From: Aurantiacibacter odishensis
GTDB taxonomy: Bacteria > Pseudomonadota > Alphaproteobacteria > Sphingomonadales > Sphingomonadaceae
NCBI RefSeq assembly: GCF_003605195.1
Contig: NZ_QYOS01000021.1
Span: 186,001 to 250,000, forward strand
DNA: 64,000 nucleotides
Direction: 5' to 3'
Shown: one piece after another, positions 36,335 to 45,814 of the stretch
Position numbering within the stretch: position 1 is the first letter of the stretch
Layout: each line of letters begins with the position of its first letter
Made by a program: the position numbers and the translations under genes
Notes under the pieces: model-generated
Told to the model about the DNA's origin: nothing
Database searches by the model: none
Seen by the model: only the letters and a program-made list of their open reading frames with translations

Positions 36335-37537
36335 ATGAGCCTGCCGCCTCGCCCACATCCCTGTGCCCGTTCCCCGCGCGTCGATCGCGTGAACGGCTGG
36401 CTGGAGACGGCCTGGCGAAAGGGGCTCAGCTATCGCCCCTCACTCGATCCCGATGACCTGTGGAGCAAAGCTCTGCGTGATGCTCCTGCGGCGGGCGAAC
36501 GGGGTCCGCGCAGCGAGGCCGACTGTGCCGATTTTCGCCTTCGCCTCGAAATCCTGTGCGAATCGCTGATGTCCGAAGCGCAGCTGAACCCGCTCGGCCT
36601 CACCATGGCACACGGCCAGCTTGTTCGGGCAATCCGGCAGCGGCTGGAACTCGGCGCGCTGTGGCAAGCCGAGCCCGATTTGCTGGAAACGCCGCTGGCA
36701 TCGCCCGTGATCGTAGTGGGCCACATGCGTAGCGGCACCACGCGCGTCCATCGCCTGCTCGCCGCAGACCCTTCCCTGTCCGCCACCCGTTTTTGCGATA
36801 GCTGGCAACCCGTGCCTCGCACGCCCGATACGCGGCCCGCCTGGTCAGCCCTGTCGCTCCTGTGCGCCCGTGCGCTGGATCCTTGGATCGACACCATCCA
36901 CCCCTTCGGCGTCACCCGCGCCGACGAGGAACTGGGCTGGCTTGCCGCCGCTCTCGATCACTCTGCCTACGAAGCGCAGTGGCGGATCCCGTCGTTCACC
37001 GCGTTCAGCGAGAATCGTGATCCCTCGCCGCTCTACCGCGAGTTTACTCGCGTGTTGCGGACGGACGCGAATTGGCACGAGAATGCCCATCGGCCGCGCG
37101 TCCTGAAAGTGCCGCAGTTCTCCGAGGACTTGCCTGCCCTGCTGGCACAGTTTCCCGACGCACGCGTGGTGAGGACCAATCGCTGCCCGGACGATACGGC
37201 GGCCAGCGCGGCTTCGCTGATTGCCAACCAGATGGCGATGCAGTCAGACACGGTCGACTACGCCTGGATAGAGGCGGAAGTTGCCCGCAAGATTGCGCTG
37301 AGAGAGGCGCGGATGGATGCAGCGCTTGCCGGTTTCGAAGGGCCACTGACCACCATCAATTTTGATGCCCTCAACCTCGACTGGAAATCCGAGGTCCGAC
37401 GCGTCTATCAAGACCTGTCCCTTCCGCTGACCTCCGATGCGCTGGAGGCTATGAGCGGCGAACAGGAACGCGCCCAAGATTCGCCTCATAAGGCGCACAG
37501 CCGGCAAATGCGCACCTTCTCTGAAACGGCTGCGTAA
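36335..37537 (+). CDS. PAPS-type sulfotransferase family protein
   Basis: This 400-residue cytosolic protein of the sulfotransferase family has the 5'-phosphosulfate loop VVGHMRSGTTRVHRLLAADP and a 3'-phosphate region in RVLKVPQFSEDLPALLAQFP followed by RVVRTNRCPDD. Homologues of this size often sulfate or otherwise act on lipids or polyketides, but the acceptor cannot be read. The Arg in HMRSGTT replaces the Lys often found at this loop, a substitution common in this bacterial subgroup. It starts 3 bases after the purN fusion, so it is probably in that operon, and ends convergently with an NTF2-like gene. Confidence 0.85.
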   Translation: MSLPPRPHPCARSPRVDRVNGWLETAWRKGLSYRPSLDPDDLWSKALRDAPAAGERGPRSEADCADFRLRLEILCESLMSEAQLNPLGLTMAHGQLVRAIRQRLELGALWQAEPDLLETPLASPVIVVGHMRSGTTRVHRLLAADPSLSATRFCDSWQPVPRTPDTRPAWSALSLLCARALDPWIDTIHPFGVTRADEELGWLAAALDHSAYEAQWRIPSFTAFSENRDPSPLYREFTRVLRTDANWHENAHRPRVLKVPQFSEDLPALLAQFPDARVVRTNRCPDDTAASAASLIANQMAMQSDTVDYAWIEAEVARKIALREARMDAALAGFEGPLTTINFDALNLDWKSEVRRVYQDLSLPLTSDALEAMSGEQERAQDSPHKAHSRQMRTFSETAA

Positions 37538-37556
37538 CGGGCTATTGAAGGCTTGG

Positions 37557-38006
37557 TTACGCGGAGGTGCGCGAACCCGGCGCATCGAGATTGAAGGAAA
37601 TGCCAGCCTTTTCAGGCAATAACATTCGCGCAAGCGGCATGGCTTCCGCGCCGTAGCTTTGCCAGAATGCCAGCTTTCCCGCATCGACCCGCGCTCGCCA
37701 AAGTTTGTCCGTTGCCAACTGCGGGTTGCTGGCCCGCGCCTTGCCTCGCACCAGCACTTCGTCACCGCGCAGCACGATGTCTTGCTCGTCGATTTGGAAA
37801 TCCGCATCCATGTCGAAAAAAGCACGCGTTGCCACCAAGGCGTTCTCGCGGCCTTCAACCCAGCCGCCGGTGCTATCGACGAAACGACAGTTCTCGGCCA
37901 AGATTGCGGCAATATCTTCGTAGTTACGCGTGTTTAGCGCCGAAATATAACGGCGAACAACTGAAACCGGAGAACTCTTGCGGGATCGGAAGATAGCGAT
38001 CTCCAA
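37557..38006 (-). CDS. SnoaL/NTF2-like protein (start uncertain)
   Basis: This is an NTF2-fold protein of ~149 residues with SPVSVVRRYISALNTRNYED, CRFVDSTGGWVEGRENAL, EDEVLVRGKAR-like GDEVLVRGKARASN and GKLAFWQSYGAEAM. It aligns along its length with the next gene (38143-38538), whose N-terminus is short; that comparison supports a TTG start at 38006 ((M)EIAIFRSRKSS). A GTG at 38063 would add 19 basic residues. Neither has a good ribosome site. Function unknown; NTF2-like proteins of this kind are often isomerases, hydrolases or ligand binders. Confidence 0.7.
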   Translation of the reverse strand: MEIAIFRSRKSSPVSVVRRYISALNTRNYEDIAAILAENCRFVDSTGGWVEGRENALVATRAFFDMDADFQIDEQDIVLRGDEVLVRGKARASNPQLATDKLWRARVDAGKLAFWQSYGAEAMPLARMLLPEKAGISFNLDAPGSRTSA

Positions 38007-38142
38007 GCAAAGCCGATGGCGGGGACGAACACATTTTCGCCGAATTATCGACTCCGGATACACTTGATACCACAGGCAGAACGGAGCGCCTAACGCTCCC
38101 GTACATCTGGCGCTTCTACATCAGCGGAACCGAGCTTTCGCA

Positions 38143-38538
38143 CTAACTGCGCTGCCCCGTTACTTGCGCAATCATCGATGGCGTCAACTTGTTGCTGTAG
38201 GACTGCCATTCCAACATCCGGCCACCTTTCACACAGGCGCGCCACTGCGTTGCCGCCCCCATTTCGGTGCTGGTCGTTTCGGACTTGCCGGAGACCAGCA
38301 CGTCCTCGCCGCGCTCCGCCATGTCGCTGACGTGCAACTGATAGTCGGGAGCAAGTTCGGCCACCCGTCGAAACAGCTCCATGGCCGGGGCTGCCCCGCG
38401 CAACTGCTTGTTGGAATTGTCGATGATGCAGAAGTCTTCGGCCAGCAACCGCTCCACGGTTGCGAAATCGCGCGCATTCAGGGCGTCCACGAAGGCACGG
38501 ACCGTCTGAGACGGCGACTTTCTGAGCCAGGAAAACAC
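38143..38538 (-). CDS. SnoaL/NTF2-like protein, paralogue of its neighbour
   Basis: This 131-residue NTF2-fold protein reads MFSWLRKSPSQTVRAFVDAL, FCIIDNSNKQLRGAAPAMEL and MLEWQSYSNKLT. It shares the order and spacing of motifs with the downstream gene 37557-38006, so the two arose by duplication. The ATG at 38538 has a strong ribosome site (GGGAGG). No signal peptide or catalytic residues are evident. It is followed by a 136-base gap before its paralogue, with no clear terminator between them. Confidence 0.78.
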   Translation of the reverse strand: MFSWLRKSPSQTVRAFVDALNARDFATVERLLAEDFCIIDNSNKQLRGAAPAMELFRRVAELAPDYQLHVSDMAERGEDVLVSGKSETTSTEMGAATQWRACVKGGRMLEWQSYSNKLTPSMIAQVTGQRS

Positions 38539-38595
38539 ATCAACCTCCCGCGACCCTTCGTTCGGACACGTGCGGTCTTTGGGGAAAAACTGTTT

Positions 38596-38650
38596 AAAAA
38601 CAGAAACCCCCTGCGACCCGTGGCAACGATACCACCGATCGAGGGGGTCT
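38596..38650 (-). terminator. Rho-independent terminator of ndk
   Basis: Downstream of ndk on the minus strand, a 7-bp GC-rich stem (38606-38612 with 38642-38648, ACCCCCT/AGGGGGT on the plus strand) is followed by a T run (the A tract at 38596-38600). A smaller GTGG/CCAC stem lies inside the loop. The layout is that of an intrinsic terminator. Confidence 0.65.
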
Positions 38651-38681
38651 GAAAAGCAGTTCCGAAGAACGCTAAGGTTAA

Positions 38682-39104
38682 TTAGCCGACGATTTCGTCT
38701 TCGTTGAAGAAGTATTCGATTTCGATCTTGGCGTTTTCATCGCTGTCCGAACCGTGGACCGAGTTCGCCTCGATGCTCTCGGCATAGGTCTTGCGGATGG
38801 TGCCTTCGTCGGCATCGGCCGGGTTGGTCGCGCCCATCACCTTACGGTTGCGCAGCACGGCGTCTTCGCCTTCCAGCACCTGCACTACAACCGGGCCGCT
38901 GATCATGAAGTCGACCAGTTCGCCGAAGAATGGGCGTTCCTTGTGAACGGCGTAGAAGCCTTCTGCCTGTTCGCGGGTCATCTGGATGCGCTTGGAAGCG
39001 ACAACGCGCAGGCCGGCGTCTTCCAGCATCTTGGTGACGGCGCCCGTCAGGTTGCGGCGGGTGGCATCGGGCTTGATGATCGAGAAGGTGCGGGTAACCG
39101 CCAT
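38682..39104 (-). CDS. ndk: Nucleoside-diphosphate kinase
   Basis: Ndk equalises NTP and dNTP pools by passing phosphate through an active-site His. The 140 residues are standard: [55 protein letters not shown] and the catalytic His in [17 protein letters not shown] ribosome site AAAGGAA precedes the ATG. Single gene between a lipoprotein gene (124 bases upstream) and its own terminator. Confidence 0.98.
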   Translation of the reverse strand: MAVTRTFSIIKPDATRRNLTGAVTKMLEDAGLRVVASKRIQMTREQAEGFYAVHKERPFFGELVDFMISGPVVVQVLEGEDAVLRNRKVMGATNPADADEGTIRKTYAESIEANSVHGSDSDENAKIEIEYFFNEDEIVG

Positions 39105-39228
39105 GGGAAGTTCCTTTGCGAAGTAATGTTCTGTTGTTGAGATTGCGCGCGCGCCCTAGCGCCCTCGCCCACGCAGGGCAAGATGGCTTGCGTGGCGGAG
39201 CAACCGAAGGCGGCTCAGCCGGGGTGGA

Positions 39229-39729
39229 TCAGTTCAGGCCCTGTCCGACGACGAGTTGCCCGGTTGTGGTGTCATCAGTGCCGGACGCGTTGAAGCTGAA
39301 CGTCTGGCCGTTCTCACCCTCGCCGCCGATCATCATGCTGCCGTTCGTGGTCATCTCCATCTGGATCTGGACTCCGGCGGCCTCTGCCTGTCGGCGATAG
39401 AACGAAACCATGTCCTCGGGCGACGAATCGCTCTGCATGATTACGAGCGCGCCCTGCCCGTCCCCTTGGTTCATCGTCGTCGTGGAAACGACGCTTGCGC
39501 CGGGATAGAGCGAGAAGCCGTCGGGCAGGTCTACCGCGGAGCCCGTGCCGGAATTGATGACCATTGCCTGGCCGTCTTCCCCGGTGATCCGCATGGACGT
39601 GTCGCCGCCGTCGCGGTCGACTTCGTAGGAGACAGTCTCGCCGTCTTCGGTCTCGATCGTGCCTTCATCGGAGCCGCCGCAGGCAGCAAGAAGCAAGACA
39701 GCGGCGGAGAGGGTGAGAAGTGTGCGCAT
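39229..39729 (-). CDS. Lipoprotein of unknown function
   Basis: This 166-residue protein has a lipoprotein signal (MRTLLTLSAAVLLLAACGGS) with lipidated Cys in LAAC. The mature part is acidic and rich in Gly, Ser and Thr: YEVDRDGGDTSMRITGEDG, LPDGFSLYPGASVVSTTTM and SSPEDMVSFYRRQAEAAG, the last resembling domains that bring a substrate peptide together (seen in several small periplasmic proteins). I do not recognise a family. It lies 51 bases after holC on the same strand. Confidence 0.75.
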   Translation of the reverse strand: MRTLLTLSAAVLLLAACGGSDEGTIETEDGETVSYEVDRDGGDTSMRITGEDGQAMVINSGTGSAVDLPDGFSLYPGASVVSTTTMNQGDGQGALVIMQSDSSPEDMVSFYRRQAEAAGVQIQMEMTTNGSMMIGGEGENGQTFSFNASGTDDTTTGQLVVGQGLN

Positions 39730-39780
39730 GTTTTTCCCCCGGTTGTAGCGCAGGGAATGTCCGCCTGCCGAGCGTGAAGG

Positions 39781-40218
39781 TCAAGGCCCCTCGACCCAGC
39801 GACCGGCCTGCTGCTTCCAGAACTTGCGCTCCATACCCTCGCGGTCCTGCAGGGCTTTCCACGTCTGCCGGGCCCCGGAGATGGTTTCCTGGTCGAACAG
39901 GAACAGCACCCGCTGGAAGCTGTCGCCCGGTTCGCGCCACTGGCCATCGGCGATCAGGAGGAAGCTGGCACCGTTGGCGGGATCGACCTCGTTCGACAGC
40001 AGGATGGGTTGCACCGCGTCGTGTTCGTCCCCCGCAATGCCATTGGCAAGGAACGCTTCGGGCTGGGCTTCCCACAGCGCCTTGCTCACCTCTTCCAGCA
40101 GCGACAGGTCGTCCGCCACAACCAGCAGCCGTTCGCCCGCCTGCCGCACCTTGCTGGCGAGCAGGGCGACGGCAGCGGGAGCAGGGTCGGTGGAAAGGAG
40201 GTAGAAATCCACTCTCAT
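39781..40218 (-). CDS. holC: DNA polymerase III chi subunit
   Basis: Chi binds SSB and couples it to the clamp loader. The 145-residue protein shows the family features: [76 protein letters not shown] and [16 protein letters not shown]. The ATG at 40218 overlaps the stop of the DUF2256 gene by four bases. The pepA-(DUF2256)-holC order matches the pepA-holC pair I recall in other proteobacteria. Confidence 0.9.
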   Translation of the reverse strand: MRVDFYLLSTDPAPAAVALLASKVRQAGERLLVVADDLSLLEEVSKALWEAQPEAFLANGIAGDEHDAVQPILLSNEVDPANGASFLLIADGQWREPGDSFQRVLFLFDQETISGARQTWKALQDREGMERKFWKQQAGRWVEGP

Positions 40219-40361
40219 ACCGGGTTCTGTCCCTTCGAGCGTTTGCAGCGTTCGGAACAGTATTTCACGTTGTCCCAGTCGCGCTCCCACTTCTTGCGCC
40301 AAGTGAACGGCAGGCCGCAGGCAGCACAAGTCTTCGTGGGCAGGTCTGCCTTCTTTCGCAT
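40215..40361 (-). CDS. DUF2256 zinc-ribbon-like protein, 48 residues
   Basis: This very small gene reads [19 protein letters not shown], then [20 protein letters not shown] and ends RSKGQNPV. The four Cys in CAAC and CSERC form a likely zinc site, and the Trp/Lys-rich middle is typical of DUF2256 as I recall it. It starts at 40361, 17 bases after the pepA stop, and its TGA overlaps the holC ATG, so it is coupled to the chi subunit gene. It is easily missed because it is under 60 residues. Function unknown; a nucleic-acid-binding role is possible. Confidence 0.85.
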   Translation of the reverse strand: MRKKADLPTKTCAACGLPFTWRKKWERDWDNVKYCSERCKRSKGQNPV

Positions 40362-40378
40362 CCTGCCCACGAGAGCGC

Positions 40379-41842
40379 TTAACCCTTCACCGTGTTGCGG
40401 ATGAAGCGGTCGAGCAGGCGCACGCCGTAGCCGGTCGCGCCCTTGTCCCAGGTCGCGCCGGGCTTGTCGGACCAGACCATGCCGGCAACGTCGAGGTGTG
40501 CCCAGGGCGTGTCATTCTCGATGAAGCGACCGAGGAACTGCGCGGCGGTGATCGAGCCTGCGTAGCGGCCACCAATGTTCTTCATGTCGGCGATCGGGCT
40601 GTCGAGCAGCTTGTCGTATTCCGGCGCGAGCGGGAAACGCCACAGCTTGTCGCCCGACTGCTTGCCTGCGTGCAGCAGGTCCTCCGCCAGATCGTCGTTG
40701 TTGGAGAAGACGCCTGCGTGCTCATGGCCCAGCGCGATCAGCATCGCGCCAGTGAGCGTGGCAAGGTCCACGATGCGCGAGGGCTTGAATTCCTTCTGCA
40801 CCCAGGTCAGCGCGTCGCACAGCACCAGCCTGCCTTCGGCATCGGTGTTGAGCACTTCGATGGTCTGCCCCGACATGGAAGTCACCACGTCACCGGGGCG
40901 CATCGCCTTGCCGTCGGGCATGTTTTCAACCAGGCCGCAGACACCGATAACGTTGGCTTTCGCCTTGCGCAGCACCAGCGCCAGCATGGCCCCGGCCACG
41001 GCGCCTGCGCCGCCCATGTCCCACTTCATGTCTTCCATGCCCGGCCCGGGCTTCAGCGAGATGCCGCCGGTGTCGAAAGTCACGCCCTTGCCGACAAAAG
41101 CCACCGGCGCCTCGCCCTTGGTGCCGCCCATCCACTTGATGGCAAGCAGGCGCGACGGGCGTTCGGAGCCCAGGCCCACGCCTAGCAGCGCGCCCATGCC
41201 CAGCTTTTCCATCTCCGCGTCGTCGAGCACCACCAGTTCCGCCCCGGTTCCCTCGAACCGCTTGTTGCAGCGTTCAACGAAGCTCTCGGGGTAGATGATG
41301 TTGGCAGGCTCGGCCACGAGTTCGCGGGTGAACTCCACGCCGGTCGCCACGGCCTGCGCGTCTTCCCATTCGGCCTCTGCGCCTTCGGGAGCGCCGATCA
41401 CGACGACCTTGGTCAGCGTGCGCTTCTGTTCGTCACGCAGCTTGGTGCGATAGTGGTCCCACCGCCAGGAACGAAGGCGCGCGCCCATCAGAACGGCGGC
41501 GGTCTCTTCCGCGTCGAGGCCACTGGCCTCGGCATCAAGCGCGATCTCGGTCTCGCCGCTCGTCAGATACTTCGCCGCCAGCGCTGCACCGGCTTTCTCG
41601 AGCGAAGCATGGCGATTCTCGGCCTTCTTCTTGCCCGCACCGGCCAGAGCGAGTCGCACCAGTTTGCCGCCGTCTTCGGCGAAGCCATCGAACACCTGGC
41701 CCGGCTTGCCGGTGAAACGGGTGGCTTTCGCGCCCTCGGCAACGGGCATCGGCAGGTCGGTGGGCAGCTTGTCCTGCTCCACGATGCGGGCGACGATGCG
41801 GGGGGTGTCGGTTTCCTGCGAGGGGCGGAATTCGATATCCAT
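40379..41842 (-). CDS. pepA: Leucyl aminopeptidase (M17)
   Basis: This 487-residue M17 metallopeptidase removes N-terminal residues from peptides with two metal ions. The C-terminal catalytic domain has [20 protein letters not shown] (metal-binding Lys and Asp), [13 protein letters not shown], the signature [14 protein letters not shown] and DLATLTGAM. The N-terminal ~150 residues are the usual regulatory domain. Start is ATG 41842 ([10 protein letters not shown]), chosen over upstream in-frame codons because this opens the conserved domain; it is divergent from lptD across 102 bases. It leads the operon pepA-DUF2256-holC. Confidence 0.96.
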   Translation of the reverse strand: MDIEFRPSQETDTPRIVARIVEQDKLPTDLPMPVAEGAKATRFTGKPGQVFDGFAEDGGKLVRLALAGAGKKKAENRHASLEKAGAALAAKYLTSGETEIALDAEASGLDAEETAAVLMGARLRSWRWDHYRTKLRDEQKRTLTKVVVIGAPEGAEAEWEDAQAVATGVEFTRELVAEPANIIYPESFVERCNKRFEGTGAELVVLDDAEMEKLGMGALLGVGLGSERPSRLLAIKWMGGTKGEAPVAFVGKGVTFDTGGISLKPGPGMEDMKWDMGGAGAVAGAMLALVLRKAKANVIGVCGLVENMPDGKAMRPGDVVTSMSGQTIEVLNTDAEGRLVLCDALTWVQKEFKPSRIVDLATLTGAMLIALGHEHAGVFSNNDDLAEDLLHAGKQSGDKLWRFPLAPEYDKLLDSPIADMKNIGGRYAGSITAAQFLGRFIENDTPWAHLDVAGMVWSDKPGATWDKGATGYGVRLLDRFIRNTVKG

Positions 41843-41944
41843 AAAGGGGGGCTCCGTTGAGGATTGTGGTTTTTGCGCCGCAGCCTGTCGCAGCGCGGCA
41901 AAGCTTGCGTTGCGATTACGTGCGCGTGGTGCAATAGGCAAGCC

Positions 41945-44287
41945 ATGCTCCCCGGCCGGCTTCCCGCATTGCCCGACTGTTCGCTTCGCGTGTCCCTTGT
42001 CGGCGCGGCGACTGCGCTCGTGCTCGGCGGCTCCATGCCCGCGCTGGCCCAGCAAGGCGCCGCCCCCGGTGTGGAGACAGCGATCGAGCCCGTGCAGACC
42101 CCGGAACCGGGGGACGACGAGGAACAGGGCTTCCCGCTGATCGACGATTCAATCCTCGCAGCGCAGGATGCCGACGGCTCTCCGCGAGAAATTGCGTTTG
42201 AGGCGAGCGAACTGCGATACGACCAGGATACGGACACCATCACGGCTGCGGGCGATGTCATCCTGCGATCGGGCGACCAGTCGGTGCGCGCCGATGCCGT
42301 CACCTGGAACCGCATGACCGGAGAAATCGTCGCAACCGGGTCAATCCGGCTGGTGGACGAAAACGGGAATCAGCTGTTCACAGATCGCCTCGTGCTGACG
42401 GACGAACTGGAAGCCGGCGCGATGGACAACCTGCTGCTGGCGTTCCGTCAGGGCGGCAGGCTGGCCGCGCTGGAAGCTGCGCGCACCGCGAACGGCGATA
42501 TAGAACTGACCCGCGCCGTGTATTCCAGCTGCGCTGTGACGGATGCCAACGGCTGCGACAAGAGCCCTAGCTGGCGGGTGACTGCAGAGCGGGTCTATTA
42601 CGATCAGGAAACCGCGCGCATCCGCTTCCGCGGCGCCTACCTCGAACTGTTCGGCGCGCGCATTCTGCCGCTGCCCGGCCTTACCGTGCGGGCCGACGGC
42701 GGGCCGAGTTCGGGCTTCTTCATCCCCGATATCGGCCTCACCGCTTCCAACGGTATCGAGATTACGGACAGTTATTACTGGCGGCTTGCCGACAACCGCG
42801 ACCTTACGCTGTCCGGCTACATCTACACCGAAGCCGCGCCGATGATTTCGGGTCAGTACCGCCACCTGACAGGCAACGGCGCGTTCCAGGTGACGGCCTA
42901 TGCCACCTACGGCAGCCGCATCCCGCTCAATTCCACACAGGTCACCAGCGAGAAGGACGTTCGCGGATATTTCTTCGCCAACGGCCGCTTCCAGCTCGAC
43001 GAGAACTGGACCGCGCAAGGCTCCATCCGTTACGCCAGCGACCGCACGTTCCTGCGCCGTTACGACATCAGCCGCGAGGATCGCATCCGTTCTGTGGTGG
43101 AACTCAGGCGCCAGGACGAGAACTCCTACGTTTCCATTGCCGGCTGGGGCACGCAGGCGCTACTGGTCAGCACGGACCAGGGGCAAGTGCCGCTTGCCCT
43201 CCCGCTGATCGACGCGCGCTACCGGCTGGAAGACCCAGTCCTGGGCGGACAGGTGGAATTGCAGGCGAACACGCTGGCCATCACCCGCGCCGACGGGCAG
43301 GACACGCAGCGCGCATTTGCCCGCGCGCGCTGGGACATGCGCCGCATTACGCCGATGGGGCAGGAAATCACCCTCACCGGCCTCGTGCGCGGCGACATCT
43401 ATCATTCGGACGAAAACCTGCTGACTTCGGTGGATCTCTACCGCGGGGAAGAAGGCTGGCAGACCCGCGGCGTCGCCACGGCAGCGCTGGATATCAAGTG
43501 GCCCTTCATCGGCGAGTTCCTGGGCGGATCGCAGATTCTCACGCCGCGGGTACAGTTCGTCGCCTCCCCCGAAATCCGCAATCTCGACATCCCGAACGAG
43601 GATGCGCGCGCCATCGACCTCGAGGACTCCAACCTCTTCGCCCTCAACCGTTTTCCCGGCTACGACCGCGTGGAAGACGGCGTCCGGATGACCTATGGCG
43701 TCGACTGGCAGGCGACCTTCCCCGGCTGGCGACTGGAAACCTCCGTGGGCCAGTCCTACCGCCTTAACGATGCCTTCGATCTGTTTCCCGACGGCACCGG
43801 TCTCAACGAACAATGGTCGGACTTCGTTGGCCGCACCGAGGTTCGCTATCGCGATTTCCTGAAGTTCACCCACCGTTTCCGGCTCGACAAGGATAACCTC
43901 GCCGTGCGCCGCAACGAGGTGGACGCGACTGTCGGCACGGACCGCACCTATGTCGAGCTGGGCTACCTGCAGCTCAACCGCGATATCGACTTCACCCTCG
44001 AAGACTTGCAGGACCGCGAGGAGATCCGCCTGGCAGGCCGCGTTGCCTTTGCCCGCTACTGGTCAGTCTTCGGCTCTGCTGTCGTCAACCTGACGGACCG
44101 CAACGAGGACCCCCTGCTTCAGGCCGACGGGTTCGAACCGCTGCGCACGCGCCTCGGCATTGCCTACGCCGACGATTGCCTGGAATTCGGTTTCACCTGG
44201 CGGCGCGATTACATCCAGCTGGCCGACGCGCAATCGGGCAGCAGCTTCCGCATCTACTTCAACCTGCGCAATCTCGGCTTCAACTAG
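41945..44287 (+). CDS. lptD: LPS-assembly protein LptD
   Basis: LptD, with LptE, inserts lipopolysaccharide into the outer leaflet. The 780-residue protein has a signal peptide (cleavage near PALAQQ), an OstA/LptA-like periplasmic domain (FEASELRYDQDTDTITAAGDV, GDQSVRADAVTWNRMTGEI) and a long beta-barrel rich in alternating aromatic strands, with the end DYIQLADAQSGSSFRIYFNL. I chose ATG 41945; the extra 27 codons upstream include Cys/Trp-rich sequence unlike a signal. It begins the lptD-surA-pdxA-rsmA cluster, which I recall from other proteobacteria. Confidence 0.93.
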   Translation: MLPGRLPALPDCSLRVSLVGAATALVLGGSMPALAQQGAAPGVETAIEPVQTPEPGDDEEQGFPLIDDSILAAQDADGSPREIAFEASELRYDQDTDTITAAGDVILRSGDQSVRADAVTWNRMTGEIVATGSIRLVDENGNQLFTDRLVLTDELEAGAMDNLLLAFRQGGRLAALEAARTANGDIELTRAVYSSCAVTDANGCDKSPSWRVTAERVYYDQETARIRFRGAYLELFGARILPLPGLTVRADGGPSSGFFIPDIGLTASNGIEITDSYYWRLADNRDLTLSGYIYTEAAPMISGQYRHLTGNGAFQVTAYATYGSRIPLNSTQVTSEKDVRGYFFANGRFQLDENWTAQGSIRYASDRTFLRRYDISREDRIRSVVELRRQDENSYVSIAGWGTQALLVSTDQGQVPLALPLIDARYRLEDPVLGGQVELQANTLAITRADGQDTQRAFARARWDMRRITPMGQEITLTGLVRGDIYHSDENLLTSVDLYRGEEGWQTRGVATAALDIKWPFIGEFLGGSQILTPRVQFVASPEIRNLDIPNEDARAIDLEDSNLFALNRFPGYDRVEDGVRMTYGVDWQATFPGWRLETSVGQSYRLNDAFDLFPDGTGLNEQWSDFVGRTEVRYRDFLKFTHRFRLDKDNLAVRRNEVDATVGTDRTYVELGYLQLNRDIDFTLEDLQDREEIRLAGRVAFARYWSVFGSAVVNLTDRNEDPLLQADGFEPLRTRLGIAYADDCLEFGFTWRRDYIQLADAQSGSSFRIYFNLRNLGFN

Positions 44288-44397
44288 GGGCATCCCTTCG
44301 CGTCTTTTGCCCGCTTTTTGACTGCGATCATTGGCAGGCCTTCATCATTTGGTTAGGAGGATCCGGCTCAGCGGGGGTTAAGCTGCGGTTCGCCAAT

Positions 44398-44437
44398 GCC
44401 ACCCTTGCCCCAGGGTGCCTTTTTGCAAAGGGCACCC
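44398..44437 (+). promoter_or_regulatory. Two mutually exclusive hairpins in the surA leader
   Basis: In the 177-base gap before surA, GGGTG (44413-44417) can pair either with an upstream CACCC (44400-44404, 5 bp) or, as GGGTGCC, with GGCACCC (44431-44437, 7 bp). The two structures share the same middle strand and cannot coexist. No T tract follows. It may just be a weak terminator of lptD or a leader structure; regulation is not shown. Confidence 0.3.
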
Positions 44438-44464
44438 ACACACAAGACAAGGTAACAACTGATC

Positions 44465-45808
44465 GTGTTTGCGACGAAAATGCTGAAATATTCTGCCGCC
44501 GCAGTCGGCGCCGCGCTGCTCGCCACCTCTGCAAACGGGCAGGTGCAGGTGCAGGGTTCCGATGCCTTCAACCTGCCGGACGATATTTCCTTTGTTATCG
44601 AGCCGCAGGACCCCAACGTCCGCCGTGCCACGGCTCGCGTCAACGGCAACATCATCACCGGTACCGATGTCGACCACCGCGTCGCCCTGATCCTTTCCGC
44701 GCAGGAGCAGGAGTTCCCGCCCGAGGAAATCCAGCGCCTGCGCCTGCAGGTGCTGCGCAACCTGATCGACGAGACCCTGCAGGTGCAGGAAGCCGCCGCG
44801 CAGGAAATGGAAGTCACTTCGGAAGAGGTCGAAGCTGCCTACGAACGCTTCGCGCAGGAAGCGCGCGGCATGACGAAGGAAGAACTGGACGCCTATCTGC
44901 GCTCCATCGGTTCGTCGCCGCGTTCCATCAAGCGCCAGATTCAGGGCGAACTGGCCTGGGATCGGCTGCTGCGCCGTAACGTCCAGCCTTTCGTCAACGT
45001 GTCGGAAGGCGAGGTCAACGAATTGGTCGAACGTCTGAACGCCTCGCGCGGCACGACTGAATACCGGCTCGGCGAGATCTTCCTTTCTGCCAACAGCGCG
45101 AACAGCGAGCAGGTGAAGACGAACGCCGACCAGATTATCGAACAGCTTCGCGCAGGCGGCAGCTTCGTTGCCTATGCGCGCCAGTATTCGCAGGCTTCCA
45201 GCGCCATCGTGGGTGGCGATCTTGGCTGGATCCGCCTCGAGCAGTTGCAGCAGCCGACGCTGGAAGCGGCAGCCCGGCAGATGACGCCTGGCCAGCTGGT
45301 AGGCCCGCTGGAAATCCCCGGCGGCTACTCCATCCTGCTGATGATCGACCAGCGCCAGATCGGCATGGCCGACCCGCGCGATGCCATTCTCAGCCTGAAG
45401 CAGATCAGCATCAATTTCCCCGCCGGCACTCCGCAAGCGGAAGCCGAGGAGCGTGGTGCCGCCTTCGTGGAAGCGGTGGAAAGCATGAACGGCTGCGGCG
45501 ATGCCAACCTGCGCGCCGCCGCAATCGGCGCGCAGACGGTCGACAACGATCAAATCCAAGTTCGCCAGCTGCCCGAGGCTCTGCAGCAGGTGATGCTTCA
45601 GATGAACGTGGGCGAGACGACGCCGCCGTTCGGCGACCTTTCCGAAGGCATCCGTGTGCTGATGCTATGCGGCCGAGACGATCCGCAAGAAACGCAGGGT
45701 CCCAGCACCGACCAGATCATGGCCCAGCTGGAGGACGAGCGCGTCAACCGCCGTGCCCAGCGTTACCTGCGTGACCTTCGCCGCGACGCGGTGATCGAAT
45801 ACAACTGA
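44465..45808 (+). CDS. surA: Periplasmic chaperone SurA (peptidyl-prolyl isomerase)
   Basis: SurA escorts outer-membrane proteins, including LptD, through the periplasm. The 447-residue protein has a signal peptide (to about SANGQVQV), the N-terminal chaperone domain (ARVNGNIITGTDVDHRVALI, LRLQVLRNLIDETLQVQEA), a parvulin domain (EYRLGEIFLSA, FVAYARQYSQASSAIVGGDL, GWIRLEQLQ, GPLEIPGGYSILLM) and a second degenerate parvulin-like region. The start is GTG 44465; ATG 44480 is possible. It lies 6 bases before pdxA. Proximity to lptD fits its role. Confidence 0.92.
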   Translation: MFATKMLKYSAAAVGAALLATSANGQVQVQGSDAFNLPDDISFVIEPQDPNVRRATARVNGNIITGTDVDHRVALILSAQEQEFPPEEIQRLRLQVLRNLIDETLQVQEAAAQEMEVTSEEVEAAYERFAQEARGMTKEELDAYLRSIGSSPRSIKRQIQGELAWDRLLRRNVQPFVNVSEGEVNELVERLNASRGTTEYRLGEIFLSANSANSEQVKTNADQIIEQLRAGGSFVAYARQYSQASSAIVGGDLGWIRLEQLQQPTLEAAARQMTPGQLVGPLEIPGGYSILLMIDQRQIGMADPRDAILSLKQISINFPAGTPQAEAEERGAAFVEAVESMNGCGDANLRAAAIGAQTVDNDQIQVRQLPEALQQVMLQMNVGETTPPFGDLSEGIRVLMLCGRDDPQETQGPSTDQIMAQLEDERVNRRAQRYLRDLRRDAVIEYN

Positions 45809-45814
45809 CACGCC

